Below are positions 11,709-22,984 of a DNA stretch of 64,000 nucleotides, in pieces. This DNA comes from Elmis aenea (Eukaryota > Arthropoda > Insecta > Coleoptera > Elmidae), in NCBI GenBank assembly GCA_947652605.1, contig OX393577.1, positions 34,041,466 through 34,105,465 of the forward strand, read 5' to 3'. The translations under genes and the position numbers were made by a program. The first letter of the stretch is position 1. Every line of letters starts with the position of its first letter. Below the pieces are notes generated by a model, which saw nothing but the letters and a program-made list of their open reading frames with translations, was not told the origin of the DNA and searched no databases.

Positions 11709-12911
11709 TACCGGGTGTAAATGAAGTGTTTTTTTTCTTTAGTTTTGATTTTAGATAGATGAAAATTTAGACATATGATATGTGCAAAAAACCGGGCTTT
11801 TTGAGCCATTGCAAACATTGGTTTCACTTCCGGTTTTGCCGGAAATGACCCCAACTTTGTTATTTTAAATGGAACACCCTGTATATTTTTACATTTTTGG
11901 AAAGAGGAAGCGATTTTGGATACAAATGCACTATTTTGGTTAATTTTTATAACCTCAAAATTTTTTTTAAACAAAATTTAGTTTTTTGTTAAGGGTGCCG
12001 TAATCTGCACAAATTGATTTTTATTATGTCAGCAATTGTCCAAAAAACGTTTTTGTAAATTTTAAATGACATTTAGGTTACTTTAATCGGCTTTGAAGGT
12101 TGCGGAATCGGATTTTTGACAAAAAGTCAATTTTTTTAAATGGAACCATGCTGGTACTAGCAGTTATTTAAGCATCTTTTACCGAATCCATCAATACCAA
12201 TAACTTGTATTTTTATTAAGAATCTACTTCAAAAATTTCAAATTATTGTGAAAATTTATTAAGAGATCCTGTTAATAAAAATTCTTAGTAAAAATACAAG
12301 TTGTTGGTACCGATAGATTCGTTAGAAGATGCTGGATTTAAATAACCGCTAGTACCAGCATGGTTCCATTAAAAAAAAATGACTTTTTGTCATAAAACCG
12401 ATTCCGCAACCTTCAAAGCCGATTAAAGTAACCTAAATGTCATTTAAAATTTACAAAAACGTATTTTGGACAATTGTTGACATATTAAAAATCAATTTGT
12501 GCAGGGCATGGCACTCTTAAAAAAGTAAATTTTGTTTTAAAAAAATTTTGAGATTATAAAAATTAACGAAAATAGTGCTGTTGTATCAAAAATCACTTGC
12601 TCTTTCCAAAAATATAAAAATATAAAAATATAAAAATATAAAAATATAAAAATATAAAAATATAAAAATATAAAAATATAAAAATATAAAAATATAAAAA
12701 TATAAAAATATAAAAATATAAAAATATAAAAATATACATTTATAATAACAAAGTTGGGGTCATTTCCGGCGAAACCGGAAGTGAAACAAATGTGTGCAAG
12801 AGCTCAAAAAGCCCGGTTTTTTGCACATATCATATGTCTACAATTTCATTTATTTAAAATCTAAACTAAAGAAAACAAAGGGGGTGTATCTCACTTCATT
12901 TACACCCGGTA
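11709..12911. mobile_element. Fold-back element with CCGGGTG ends and TA duplication
   Basis: It runs from CCGGGTGTAAATGAAGTG at 11711 to CACTTCATTTACACCCGG ending at 12909, with TA on both sides. The arms are long inverted copies throughout (11711-12240 against about 12270-12909) and include the matched GGTCATTTCCGG block. The left arm holds an internal GGAACACCCTGTATATTTTTA module (about 11870-11890). In the right arm the corresponding site is occupied by an expanded AAAAATAT array. The terminal sequence is a variant of the CAGGGTG theme. There is no transposase. Confidence 0.8.
12607..12735. repeat. (AAAAATAT)n tandem array
   Basis: About sixteen uninterrupted copies of the 8-mer AAAAATAT. 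It lies inside the right arm of the surrounding fold-back, at the site that in the left arm reads TATATTTTTACATTTTT, so it looks like expansion of that A/T-rich module. The lack of interruptions suggests recent growth. Confidence 0.9.
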
Positions 12912-14100
12912 TAGGTGCAATTTAACTCATTATTCAAACAAATTAAAAACCAGAAGAATTTGTTTTGGTATTTGGTCTCTAATATAGGAAAATTAAAAGT
13001 TACATTTGCAAAAAATCAACCAACTGATTACGTAATTTTTTCCAAAGTTTTGCTTTACTTTTTAATTTTTTTGCTGGTCGCTTCCACAAGATATAACTTT
13101 CCCATGAATATTATGTGCTACAAATAGTATTCGTCGATTTTCAACACGAATAACTTCAAATAACCGTAATTTATCTTAATATTTTGTTCTAATAACTTAA
13201 TAATAAATATAGTTCAATTAATAATTCACACATGCTTTTAATTTAATTTAAAGGTAATTTCTTACGGTGATTATCAAAACCATAAACTATTGTACATAGG
13301 TTAATTGTTAATACCAAATTATTTTGTGTTTTTTTAATAAATTAATTTTTTTATTTGAAGTAGGTAAATAAAAAATATTTTTGCTATTAGTTGATATTTG
13401 CATGTTTACTAGCATGTACTTATAACTTATATAACTCATATCTACTAATAGATTTATAGGTATATACAGTGTTTTTTGTAAATGATTTGTTGTCTAACTT
13501 TTTTAAATAATTTACTTTAAAATAAAATAAAACAGTAGCTTCATTACTTTGTATAACAAAATTTAGGACAGCAGTCAGACTTTTATGATGGGGTTCGACA
13601 CTACATATTGTACAATACATTTTGTGTCATTTTGAACTAGCGTAGTAAATCTTCAAAGATCTTTTTAAATAGATACAAAAAAACGACTTGCTGTAAATCT
13701 TATTTAAACATATTTGTTTACAACTTCAACTACTTTAAGACCATTTTTACTCCTAAATTTTGTTTTTAGTTTGAGAGCCCCTTTTGTCTTGACCAATCGC
13801 AGCTTCGTAATAGCTTTCTTTACTTCGGTGTTTTTTGTAAAATGATTTAAAAACAGTTGTAAGGGAACCCTCACATCTAATCTATAATCATACTAATTGT
13901 AAGTTCTCTTCATTGCGAACATCGTTCAATCGTTCGTGACAATCGATTGCGGCGAGGTGCTTTTTTAATCATAATGATTACATTGAATCAATAATTTGCT
14001 TTATAAGAGGTAATACATCGATGCAACATAATTTCAAATTTCATTCATTTTTCTAAATTTACATTGTTGTTTCAGAATGCTTAATAATTACATAACAAAA
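12912..14100. other. AT-rich interval, no gene seen
   Basis: I see no convincing gene or transposon end. A slightly GC-richer patch at about 13770-13960 (GACCAATCGCAGC, GTTCAATCGTTCGTGAC) lies upstream of the THAP-like fragment and might belong to the same lost element. Confidence 0.4.
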
Positions 14101-14196
14101 ATGCCTGTTAAATGTTGCGTTCTTAAATGTAAAAGTAATTACAAAGGAACTAGTTACACACCATCGTTTAATTATTATATATTAAAATATTTATGA
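14101..14196 (+). pseudogene. THAP zinc-finger N-terminal fragment
   Basis: An ATG at 14101 opens a 31-codon frame starting MPVKCCVLKCKSNYKG. This resembles the start of THAP-type C2CH zinc fingers (M-x-x-C-C/S-x3-C-x2-N-Y), which occur in P-element-type and some other insect transposases and in host THAP proteins. The later C and H ligands and the AVPTF box are absent, because the frame stops at TGA 14194. A TTGTTTCAG just upstream (about 14067-14075) resembles a splice acceptor. It is probably a decayed transposase exon; an isolated host exon is the alternative. Confidence 0.5.
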
Positions 14197-14199
14197 AAC

Positions 14200-15040
14200 T
14201 TGTTTCTATAAATTATAAATAAAATATAATACAAAAATAGTAATATTAAATTATTAACGTAGTAATTTACGTTATATTCTATAGCAAGGCATATAGTACT
14301 ATAGCGACTTATGCTCGGCATCGGCCTTTATCCCCACCACTCAAAAATTCAATGAGTCGACCCGCTAGTATAACGATGACCCCGGTACAATCCATCTACC
14401 CTACTTAAAGTTAGGCTGGTAATAACCGATTAAAGTTTTAAAGTGTATTACATCGATTTAAAATTTTGATATATGTATGTTTGTATATAATCCTTTTTGC
14501 TATACTTTGTAAATTTATCGATTAATGAATATAAATACATGACTAATTCAACAGTTGTAACAAACTTGTTCAGGTAAATGTGTCAACTCGTAAACGCACA
14601 CACAACCAAACATTAACTACAATAATAACACTTTTAACATCCTTTTAACGCTACGTTAACTGAAAATATACCTATTTATTACTATACTAATTCACGTAAC
14701 AGGTAATTTACGGAACGTCGTAATTTAACTTTGTATTTGAAAGTTATAATCTGTAATACATTATCGTTAACATGCAACTATAAAATGAAGATAAATTGAC
14801 ATTTTTGTAAAAGCAAAATGTCTATCTTTCGTTTTTATCAATTTTTTTTACACTGTGTGTTTAGCTATGAATCGGTATTTAACCAGAAACATTATATTAG
14901 TAAACTATAATATTGGTGACACTAGTTTTCTAACTGTACATTAAATTACTTTTGTATTTAATCTGGGTTTACAAAAATTATTGTGTTGACCGTTAATGTG
15001 CGACACTCGCAGTCTGATAATATAAAATATAAACATAAAC
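14200..15040. other. AT-rich interval, no gene seen
   Basis: No gene or repeat ends are recognised. A small patch of more balanced composition at about 14300-14420 has no readable frame. The last few dozen bases precede the candidate exon and contain TATAAAATAT at 15021-15030, which could be a TATA-like element or just AT-rich sequence. Confidence 0.4.
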
Positions 15041-15046
15041 AACAGA

Positions 15047-15076
15047 ATGTCGAAAAAAGGGAGTAAAAAAGCTGAG
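15047..15076 (+). CDS. Candidate first coding exon of an unidentified host gene
   Basis: After AACAACAGA, an ATG at 15047 opens MSKKGSKKAE and is followed immediately by GTAAGAAGG at 15077, a strong splice-donor match in phase 0. The context before ATG (A at -3) is acceptable for an insect start. A short lysine-rich N-terminus on its own small exon is seen in several muscle and cytoskeletal proteins, but nothing here identifies the gene. The rest would have to lie downstream on the plus strand, and I found no continuation in this window. With only ten codons, chance is a serious alternative. Confidence 0.3.
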
Positions 15077-15082
15077 GTAAGA

Positions 15083-16789
15083 AGGATAATCAATTTTTGT
15101 TTTTAGAAATTAGTGCTCGTAATTGTAATTTATCGTTAATATAATTATGAACATTTCATATTTTATTCATTATCACTAAGGGCGCAAAGTAAAATTTAAT
15201 AGTATAGATACTTACTACTCAAAACAGATCTACTAATCATAGTTAGAACTGGTACATTCTATTATAAAAACTTATTTGAAAGAAATAAAAGTTATATGTG
15301 AGAACTAAATATAATATTCAACTTGATAATCATTTATATTCATAAAATATTTCTTAACTCTAAATTTAAAGACGTGATTTTTGTCTCTTTGTTGTATAAT
15401 CGTATTTTATCACACATGCAAATAGTTAGTTCATTTGATTGTTTTATAAACTGAAAATGTGGGATTTCTGTTGTCATTTAAACTAAATTTCACGTAATTT
15501 TTTTGCTTGTGGCTCATAAAAGAGTTATGAAATTTTTATGAGAATAGTAAAACAAGACGCTGGTATATAAAAGCCAGTTTGACATGTTCTGGATTCTAAA
15601 TTAAAATTTATGTATTTACAATTTGCATCGACTGCATTGCTTTGGTATGGTAAGCTTGCGATAACTCACAATTGGAATATATGAATTGATTTAGACTACG
15701 TATTAAACTGCAATTTAATATTAGACAACATTTGAATTCCAATCGATATAATTTACCATTTATTGTTGCTTAGTCCAAAAAACAAGTTTAGCTGAATGGA
15801 AGTGACTTTTGCAACTTGTAAGAGAACATCTGCTCCGTAAAACGCACTTTAGAACGACAAAGTACATGGAATAGAACTGGGAAAGCAGTTCCATTAATTT
15901 CCCGTCTCTAACCTTTTATATCGAATGGACTTGCTCAAAGATTCCTTTTATGTGGTGCGGGAATGTTACCACCTGGTAGTCTGCTTTCTATAATCCTATT
16001 CGTCGGATTATATATTCCAGTATCACGTTTTGTACGAAGTAGGCAAGAAGTCTGAGGTAACTTAAAGCTCCGCTGTAAGCTGATAAAACAATCAAACCCC
16101 TCGAAAACCTGAGAGTCAATCAACATTGAGTCGGGTCCGAGCCTACGGAAACATTGCGTCTAGAGTCTAGACCGTAAACCACTGGCTGGCTGATTGTGAC
16201 ACTGGTCACGAATCATACATAATTTATTGAAATTACATTTCACCAAATTGCAATAATCCCTTACGAATTGTATGTATTCTCATTCGAAAATAGTGATCAC
16301 AAACATTATACTATTAGAAACAGCAAGAGAAAGAAAATGTAGTAAAACGAATCACTAATTTTATCATTTAAATAATAGTTTTATTAACTAGTTAATTAAA
16401 TGATTACTTTGAGTTTATATGCAAAAGCAAAAGTTTGAATATATTGATTTGTTGTATTTTACGTTTACTTTTTGATTTTGAGTGATCAGGCGTATATCGT
16501 GGGAAATATCTTTTACTAATGTTATTTAGACCGATGTCTGTTGTGACGCCCCGAACCACCTGGCATACATTTTTGTATTTTATCTTATTGTTATTTTATT
16601 TACTTTTAAATGAATAATATAGAACAAAGACTGACTCAGCACATACTAAAACATGTAATATTTTAAAAGGACCAATTTATGAGGATTTCAACTTTTGAAA
16701 AACAAATTGAAGTTAACATAATTACGGTTGTACACGTAAGTGTTTGTGAGTTTTGTCGATCAACAAACGATTTAATGAAAAATGTTTAC
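15083..16789. other. Mostly AT-rich interval with one GC-richer patch
   Basis: No gene is supported. The patch 15830-16200 has distinctly higher GC than its surroundings and many short exact words in both strands (for example TCTAGAGTCTAGA at about 16159-16171), but gives no reading frame with a recognisable domain. If the exon at 15047 is real, this would be intron. Confidence 0.4.
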
Positions 16790-18433
16790 ATCATAAGCAG
16801 GGACTGAGAACGGAACGAAAACGAAAACGTTAAACGAAATTGACCGAATTTTTTTTAAGAACGAAAACGAAACCGAAATTATTATTTTTCGTTCAAGAAC
16901 GAAAACGAAATAAATACTTTCCAAAACCGGTTTTAACCGGTTTTAACCGGTTTTGTCGCTATTTCAATTTTATTTGTTAAACACAAACGCGAATTTACCT
17001 TCTGTGCTGGGGACACTCCACGAGGCAGTAAAAAATCTCACTTGAAATGAGTGAGCTTCACTTTTCTCCATATATTTACGTGAATATGTATTAACAACTT
17101 TATTGTTTATACTTGCAATTTCGTGTAACACAATTAACGGTACATATATTCTCTATTTCTAATTTGTTTTTTAGATCATTAATATAGAATATACACTTTA
17201 TTAGATATAAGTATACTCGTATTATCAATGTGTATGTTTTATTTGCCTTTAGACATAATAATAGTAAAATTTATTCTTACTTCGAAAAGGACTAATGTAA
17301 AAGAAGATTTATTGGAAGATGTGTTGCTAGCAGGGGTTTGGAGCAGTCCAATTTTTTAGTTGCTCCGCTCCAGCTCCGCTCCGGCATCGATGCCTGCTCC
17401 AGCTCCGCTTCCGCTCCGCTCCGCGCTCCAAATATTAATAAAATAAGTTTTTTATTTAAAAATTTGTTTTTAAAAACAAAGCTAAAATTTTATGAGATAT
17501 GTGGAAATGGACCAAAAATTACAATATTTGACCCTAAGAAACAAGTGAAGTTTTAAATAAATGAACAAATTATTGATCTTCAGTTAAAAAAAGTGTAAAA
17601 AAGAAAAAAAGTTCTTTAAAATTTTTCAAAATTCAAATACAAAATAATGAAAATTAATATTCAGAAAAGTTACATTACAATAATTTTACTTCAAAAAAAA
17701 TCAAATTTAGTTTATTTATTTATTTAGTCATGAGTCCTACTGTTAGGTGTAGGACTGTTGAATTGTGTTGTGCTGATTTTTTTCCATGTTTTTCTGTCTT
17801 GTGCTAGCCTTTTTATGTCTTTCCATTTGATGTTTCTATCCGCTGCTGCTTTTTTAACTTCGTCGTGCCAGGTTTTCTTGGTCTACCTCGTTTGTTTTTT
17901 CCCTGTGTTCTTGCTTCATATGCTCTTCTGGTTAACCTTTCTTCTTTCATCCTATAAATGTGACCCAACCATCCCAGCTGCCTTTCCTGTATTTTTGTTT
18001 CAACTGATTTTATTTTTAATTGTTCTCTATATGTTTCGTTTCTGATTCTGTCTTTTTTTGTTTTTCCTTGGATTTTTCTTAGAAATCTCATTTCAGCTGC
18101 ATTCACTCGGCTACTATTTTTATTTGTTAGTGCCCACGTTTCACTTCCGTATAAAAGTGCCGGAGTTACTACCTTTTTGACCACTTCTACTTTTGTTGTT
18201 TTTGGGACTTCTCTATTTCCAAAAAATGTTGTTCTTAAACTGTTAAATATTCTTCCCACATTTCCTGTCCTTTCGCTTATTTCCTTGTCCATTCCTCCAT
18301 TATTCTCTATAATCACTCCTAAATATTTAAAGCTTTCTACCTGTTCTAACCTAAGCCCATTTAAAGTGATGCTATGCCCTTTGTTTTCTGTTGTAACGAT
18401 CATAGTTTTAGTTTTTTCGGTATTTATTTTCAG

Positions 18434-19101
18434 TTATAATATATTAAGGGAACATTATTTTGCCGGTAAAATTATTGACAAAAGTTTGTTACTTTGGTAA
18501 CATCCTGAGACAAAAGACATGACAAAATCCTGAGCCGAAGGCGAGGGATTTTGTCATTCATTTTGTCGAGGGATGTTACCTATAAGTAACAAACTTGAGT
18601 TAAAATTTTTCCTGCAAAATAATGTTCCGAAATATATTTGATTAGACTATTTCCCAAATAAGATACCAAAAATAATTACAATTTTCGTTTATTATTTGTT
18701 AACATTTTCGATAGCGTACCAACCTCTGTAGCGCATTTAAATCGTAACTCCTTTCCTTGCAAAAATTTTCAAATTGTTTCCATATTGACATTTTGGATGC
18801 AACAGTATTTTTGGGAGTTATATTTGCAACAGTTTTTTGTATTTCTTCTATGGAAGTTATTCCGAAACGGCTCATGTCAAATAATATATTTTACAACTGT
18901 CAAACATCTGTAAACAAACAACCAGGTTGCTAAGGATATAATTGACATGACAACGGGATGTTTTCGCTATTTTGGAGGTGAAAAAATCCCTAGGGATTTT
19001 ATCGCTTAAAAATGAACGTGATTGGTCAAAACATTAAGGCGTGACTATAATTTGACAAAGTGATTGGTTTATATCAGTTTATATGACCATGAGGGGAATA
19101 G
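18434..19101. mobile_element. Insertion of unknown class within the LINE
   Basis: Comparison with the uninterrupted LINE copy (TTATTTTCATATTAATTTT at about 19897-19915) shows that about 668 bp were inserted after TTATTTTCA at 18433. The left part is an imperfect inverted repeat (18447-18505 against about 18574-18632) including GTTACTTTGGTAACATCC and a spacer with GGCGAGGGATTTTGTCAT. The right part contains a minus-strand coding stub. The two termini are not inverted copies of each other, and any target duplication is no more than CA or CAT. This fits neither a cut-and-paste element with terminal repeats nor a LINE tail. Confidence 0.6.
18699..18875 (-). pseudogene. Small coding stub resembling tyrosine-recombinase-type N-terminus
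   Basis: A minus-strand ATG at 18875 opens 58 codons (MSRFGITSIEEIQK... then ITPKNTVASKMSIWK and FENFCKERSYDLNAL) before a stop at 18699-18701. The arrangement of a helical segment, then PKNT, then W-x2-F-x2-FCKER resembles the region preceding DUF3504/Crypton-type tyrosine recombinase domains in metazoan proteins. This is a by-eye family resemblance only. The catalytic part is absent, so this would be an N-terminal stub in a non-autonomous derivative. Composition is less AT-rich than the surroundings, consistent with past coding. It lies within the insertion at 18434-19101. Confidence 0.4.
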
Positions 19102-21561
19102 TCATATTAATTTTTTCCAATTCCAGGTTTAGAGTTTCTAAATTATGTTGCAGGTTTTTTTCTGTTTCCGCGACTAAGACCATGTCGTCTGCGAACATTA
19201 GCTCCGTTATGTTAATTTTTTCCATTTTCCAGTGCCTAGGTGAAACGGTCTCATTTTTTGTTTTACTTCTTTAATTACCCTTCTATGACTACTGAGAATA
19301 ATAATGGGCTGAGCCCGCATCCTTGTTTTAGCCCCTCTTTTGTTTCAAACTCTTCCGATTCTTCATTTTGTGTTCTTACAATATTTACTGTTTTTTCGTA
19401 CATCGCTTTTATTATGTCAATTGTTTCTATTTCTATTCCCTTCTTTCTTAGGCCCATCTTTTCTTTTGATTTTATCGAATGCTTTTTCCAAGTCTATAAA
19501 ACATAAATGTATTTCCTTGTTTTTTGTTAAGCTCTTTTCTATTGTTTGTCTTAATATAAAGACTGGGTCTTGCGTACTCCTTCCTCTTCTAAAACCATAT
19601 TGGGATGCTTCTAGAGTGCTTTCTATTTTTTCTTTTAGTCTGCCTTCCATTACTCTTACCAGTATTTTCCCTGGTACACTCATTAATGTTATTCCTCTAT
19701 AATTAGAACACTCCCTTTAGTCCCCTTTCTTATATAATGGTAAGATTATTACAATGTTCCTCCATTCCTCCATTATTCTCTATGATCACTCCTAAATATT
19801 TAAAGCTTTCTACCTGTTCTAACCTAAGCCCATTTAAAGTGATGCTATGCCCTTTGTTTTCTGTTGTAACGATCATAGTTTTAGTTTTTTCGGTATTTAT
19901 TTTCATATTAATTTTTTCCAATTCCAGGTTTAGAGTTTCTAAATTATGTTGCAGGTTTTTTTCTGTTTCCGCGACTAAGACCATGTCGTCTGCGAACATT
20001 AGCTCCGTTATGTTAATTTTTTCCATTTTCCAGTGCCTAGGTGAAACGGTCTCATTTTTTGTTTTACTTCTTTAATTACCCCTTCTATGACTACTGAGAA
20101 TAATAATGGGCTGAGCCCGCATCCTTGTTTTAGCCCCTCTTTTGTTTCAAACTCTTCCGATTCTTCATTTTGTGTTCTTACAATATTTACTGTTTTTTCG
20201 TACATCGCTTTTATTATGTCAATTGTTTCTATTTCTATTCCCTTCTTTCTTAGGCCCATCTTTTCTTTTGATTTTATCGAATGCTTTTTCCAAGTCTATA
20301 AAACATAAATGTATTTCCTTGTTTTTTGTTAAGCTCTTTTCTATTGTTTGTCTTAATATAAAGACTGGGTCTTGCGTACTCCTTCCTCTTCTAAAACCAT
20401 ATTGGGATGCTTCTAGAGTGCTTTCTATTTTTTCTTTTAGTCTGCCTTCCATTACTCTTACCAGTATTTTCCCTGGTACACTCATTAATGTTATTCCTCT
20501 ATAATTAGAACACTCCCTTTAGTCCCCTTTCTTATATAATGGTAAGATTATTCCAATGTTCCAATCCCTTGGTACTTTCCTTGATTTTATTACTTCGTTC
20601 AATAGAGCCCTTAGTGCTTCTTTCCCTAATTCTTCCACGTATTTAATCATTTCTGGTGTAATCCCGTCTTTACCTGCGGCTTTTCCGATTATTTATAATT
20701 TTATTAAATACTATACCCATGAGAATAATTCATTAAAAAAAAAATTCAGTTTATAATAGTAAAGTGGAGCAGTGGAGCAATCAAAATTCTTTGCTCCGGG
20801 CTCCGCTCCCGCTCCGGGCAAAAACCCACTGCTCCACTGCTCCGCGCTCCAGCTCCGCGCTCCGCTCCAAACCCCTGGTTGCTAGTAAGATTTAACGGAA
20901 TGTGAACATGTATATTGTATGGTATGTACAAACTATAAAGTTAAAGTATATTTCAAGTTAATATAAGTTTATTTTTAATATCTTTTTTATTTATAACATT
21001 TAGTAAATTATCCACTTGAATTGATTCTTTTGTCTTTTTAAATAATTACAGCAGGATCTTATTTAATTCAAATGCATAGATTTTTAGTACTAAAACAAAT
21101 TTAAAACAGCACTTGCTATATTTTCATATTTTTAGATAAAGATCGTGTGTCTAATTTAACCTAATCACGTTGTGTTTTTGCACCTTACAGGTGTTAAACT
21201 TAATAAAATGGTTAAATGTTAATAAGTTTAACGATTTGGTAAATTTAATATGGCGATGGTTCGCCAGTCTAAAATATGCTGTCCATGAGCATGAAACCCC
21301 ATCGTCATCGTTTATATTTTAGTTGAGACGAAAATATAGTTATTAGTATTTATAGAGGGTTGTGGTGACTAGAAAAAAAATTGATTTTTTGACGACAAAA
21401 AAAATATTGTAAAACCGGTTTTAATTGTTATTATTTCGGTTCACGAAAACGAAAAAAGAGTTTTTTCGGTTAGAACGAAAAGAACGAAAACGATATATTT
21501 CGTTTTCGTTCCGAACAGAAATGAACGGAATTTTTTTCGTTTTTAGTCCCTAAATCATAAG

Positions 21562-22980
21562 TAGGATACACTACTCGTACAATATGTGCTTATAGGAAAC
21601 AATAACAAATGTACAAATACAATAACTACGAAAGGCCGTATGGACCCAAAATCTTGGGACAATCACGCTTAGTTAATTAAGAACCAACCACTAGGACGGT
21701 CGAAAAATAAAGGAGTTTGTTATTGAAATTGTTGTGCTTTGTTTGTTTTTACTTTGCGCAATAATTTCTCTAGATCTGTGTACTACAAAAAAACAACGTT
21801 TGAGGGTCCGACCATCTCATACAGACAATCACGAGCCAAAATTAACAACAATGAATTAAAGAATAATAAGTACGCTTCCCTAACGGTGCGAGCTGATGTA
21901 CAGTACGGTCATTTACACTATATCAACTGACAGTTTCAAGAGCAGATAGGCATGTCCAAGACAATTTAATATACAGGAAAAAATATTGCTACTTTTGTGT
22001 CTAGATCTTGTACTTTCAAAATATTGGGGCTTAGTGTAAACTACATGTTAAATCATTTTTAAAAAGTATTAAAATAGTGAACTGATTTTTACTTTAACGC
22101 TTATAATAGAAAATGTTAGTAACTCGTATGATTTTTGGTAAAAAACCTAGTCATATGTTAAGTTTGCCTCTAATATGAACATAACAACTTTTCTATTCAT
22201 TTTACTTATCACACTGCTTGTAAGTGTTGAAAATGTTCATGTGGCTGTTATCCCACGTCGATAACTTTTAGTTGCAACGTTAGTAAATTTTGTAACAAAT
22301 AACTAACAAATCATTGATATTTCTTAAATGTGCCAATTCTCAAAATGATAAAAAACAAAATTAAATAAGTTCGTATAGGTAATCTAAAATGAATTGTGTC
22401 ATGTCATGTCTTGTGAGACTGTTCCTTGGGGAGCACAATATTACTTACTTATTAGTTTCTCTGATATGTGGCTGCAAAAGAGAACGAAATTGACACCTTC
22501 TTTGAGATTATGTGACAAATTTGACAACTGCAGTCAATTTATAGGACGCAGAATGGCTACAGAACGATTCGATTGTATTTTCAAGAGTCTAACAGATTTT
22601 TACAATGGCTGACAAACATGTTATTAGAGAAATCTGTGAATATTCTTGATATGTGGAATACACACTAAAATTTTGCAGCAACCAATTAGTGCAATAAATA
22701 AATGTATATAAATCATATACGAGTATATTAGTAATATTAGTTAAAAATGTGTTATAAAAATGAAACAAAAATACCATGAATATTACATATGTAAATAATA
22801 TATTAAATAAAGTTAACGCTAATTACACCACTAACAAAAACAGTATAAATAATACAAACGTCTTTGAGTGTTATTTAATTGATAAAATTGAAAAAATCAC
22901 TTAAACAACATAACATAGGAATACTTTACATAATAACTAAGACTACACATGATTTAAAAACATAAAAAACATTATTAAGG
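21562..22980. other. AT-rich interval, no gene seen
   Basis: Frames of 60-70 codons occur (for example 21739-21930 and 22394-22612) but show no domain or conserved pattern. I see no transposon ends. The final bases lead into the Penelope-like fragment. Confidence 0.4.
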
Positions 22981-22984
22981 ATAA

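Larger units (their letters stand above)
18290..20558. repeat. Tandem duplication of about 0.8 kb inside the LINE
   Basis: Sequence from about 19760-20558 is repeated at 18290-19759, once the insertion at 18434-19101 is removed. The two copies differ by only a few bases: for example TTAATTACCC against TTAATTACCCC near 19275 and 20077, and GATTATTACAATG against GATTATTCCAATG near 19744 and 20546. The single-base difference shifts the reading frame in one copy. The junction is at about 19756-19763, where AATGTTCC meets TCCATTCC. Such similarity means a recent duplication or an assembly artefact joining two haplotypes. Confidence 0.85.
17728..20690 (-). pseudogene. 5'-truncated LINE reverse transcriptase with internal duplication
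   Basis: Read on the minus strand from 20690 downward, the conceptual protein has the reverse-transcriptase blocks in order: GKDGITPEMIKY, YGFRRGRSTQDPVF and FIDLEKAFDK (finger/palm, about 20250-20420), LKQGCGLSPLLFS (about 20110-20150), the catalytic LMFADDMVLVAETE (about 19970-20005), then after the duplication FKYLGVIIENNGG, LLYGSETWAL (about 18135-18165) and LGWLGHIYRMKEERL (about 17930-17975). The carboxy end shifts frame near 17876. The 3' end carries a TTTA-type short tandem tail (17710-17727 on the plus strand). The upstream endonuclease and start of the reverse transcriptase are missing. A segment of about 0.8 kb is present twice, and a further insertion sits in the second copy. Clade not assigned; RTE-like is possible. 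Confidence 0.85.
17323..20885. mobile_element. Inner hAT element with GTTGCTAG duplication
   Basis: GTTGCTAG precedes CAGGGGTTTGGAGC at 17331 and follows the inverted end GCTCCAAACCCCTG at 20877, so both the 8-bp duplication and the terminal repeat are intact. Just inside each end are GC-rich clusters of GCTCCGCTCC-type words (about 17360-17430 and 20790-20870), which would fold back on each other. The body is largely occupied by a minus-strand LINE. No hAT transposase is visible, so this was probably a short non-autonomous element before the LINE inserted. Confidence 0.85.
16790..21561. mobile_element. Outer hAT element with 8-bp duplication, containing nested insertions
   Basis: The direct repeat ATCATAAG flanks the element (16790-16797 and 21554-21561). 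The left end is CAGGGACTGAGAACGGAAC and the right end is the inverted, slightly eroded form ending AGTCCCTAA. Subterminal regions on both sides are rich in AACGAAAACG and contain ACCGGTTTTA units (16926-16955 left, about 21412-21421 right). These are typical hAT features: CAGGG-type ends, 8-bp target and clustered subterminal motifs. No intact transposase remains. A second hAT has inserted at 17323-20885. Confidence 0.8.

Noticed and set aside
12598..12740. Possible CRISPR-like array because of regular spacing
   Set aside because: It is a simple 8-bp microsatellite without distinct spacers, in a eukaryotic setting.
16950..17070. Possible hAT transposase C-terminus on the minus strand (FFTASWSVPSTEGKFAF)
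   Set aside because: It resembles the SVPSE-x-F block but the match is short and the flanks do not support it.
17758..18045. Plus-strand hydrophobic frames of 60-120 codons between 17758 and 20756 that look like membrane proteins
   Set aside because: They are antisense shadows of the minus-strand LINE reverse transcriptase.
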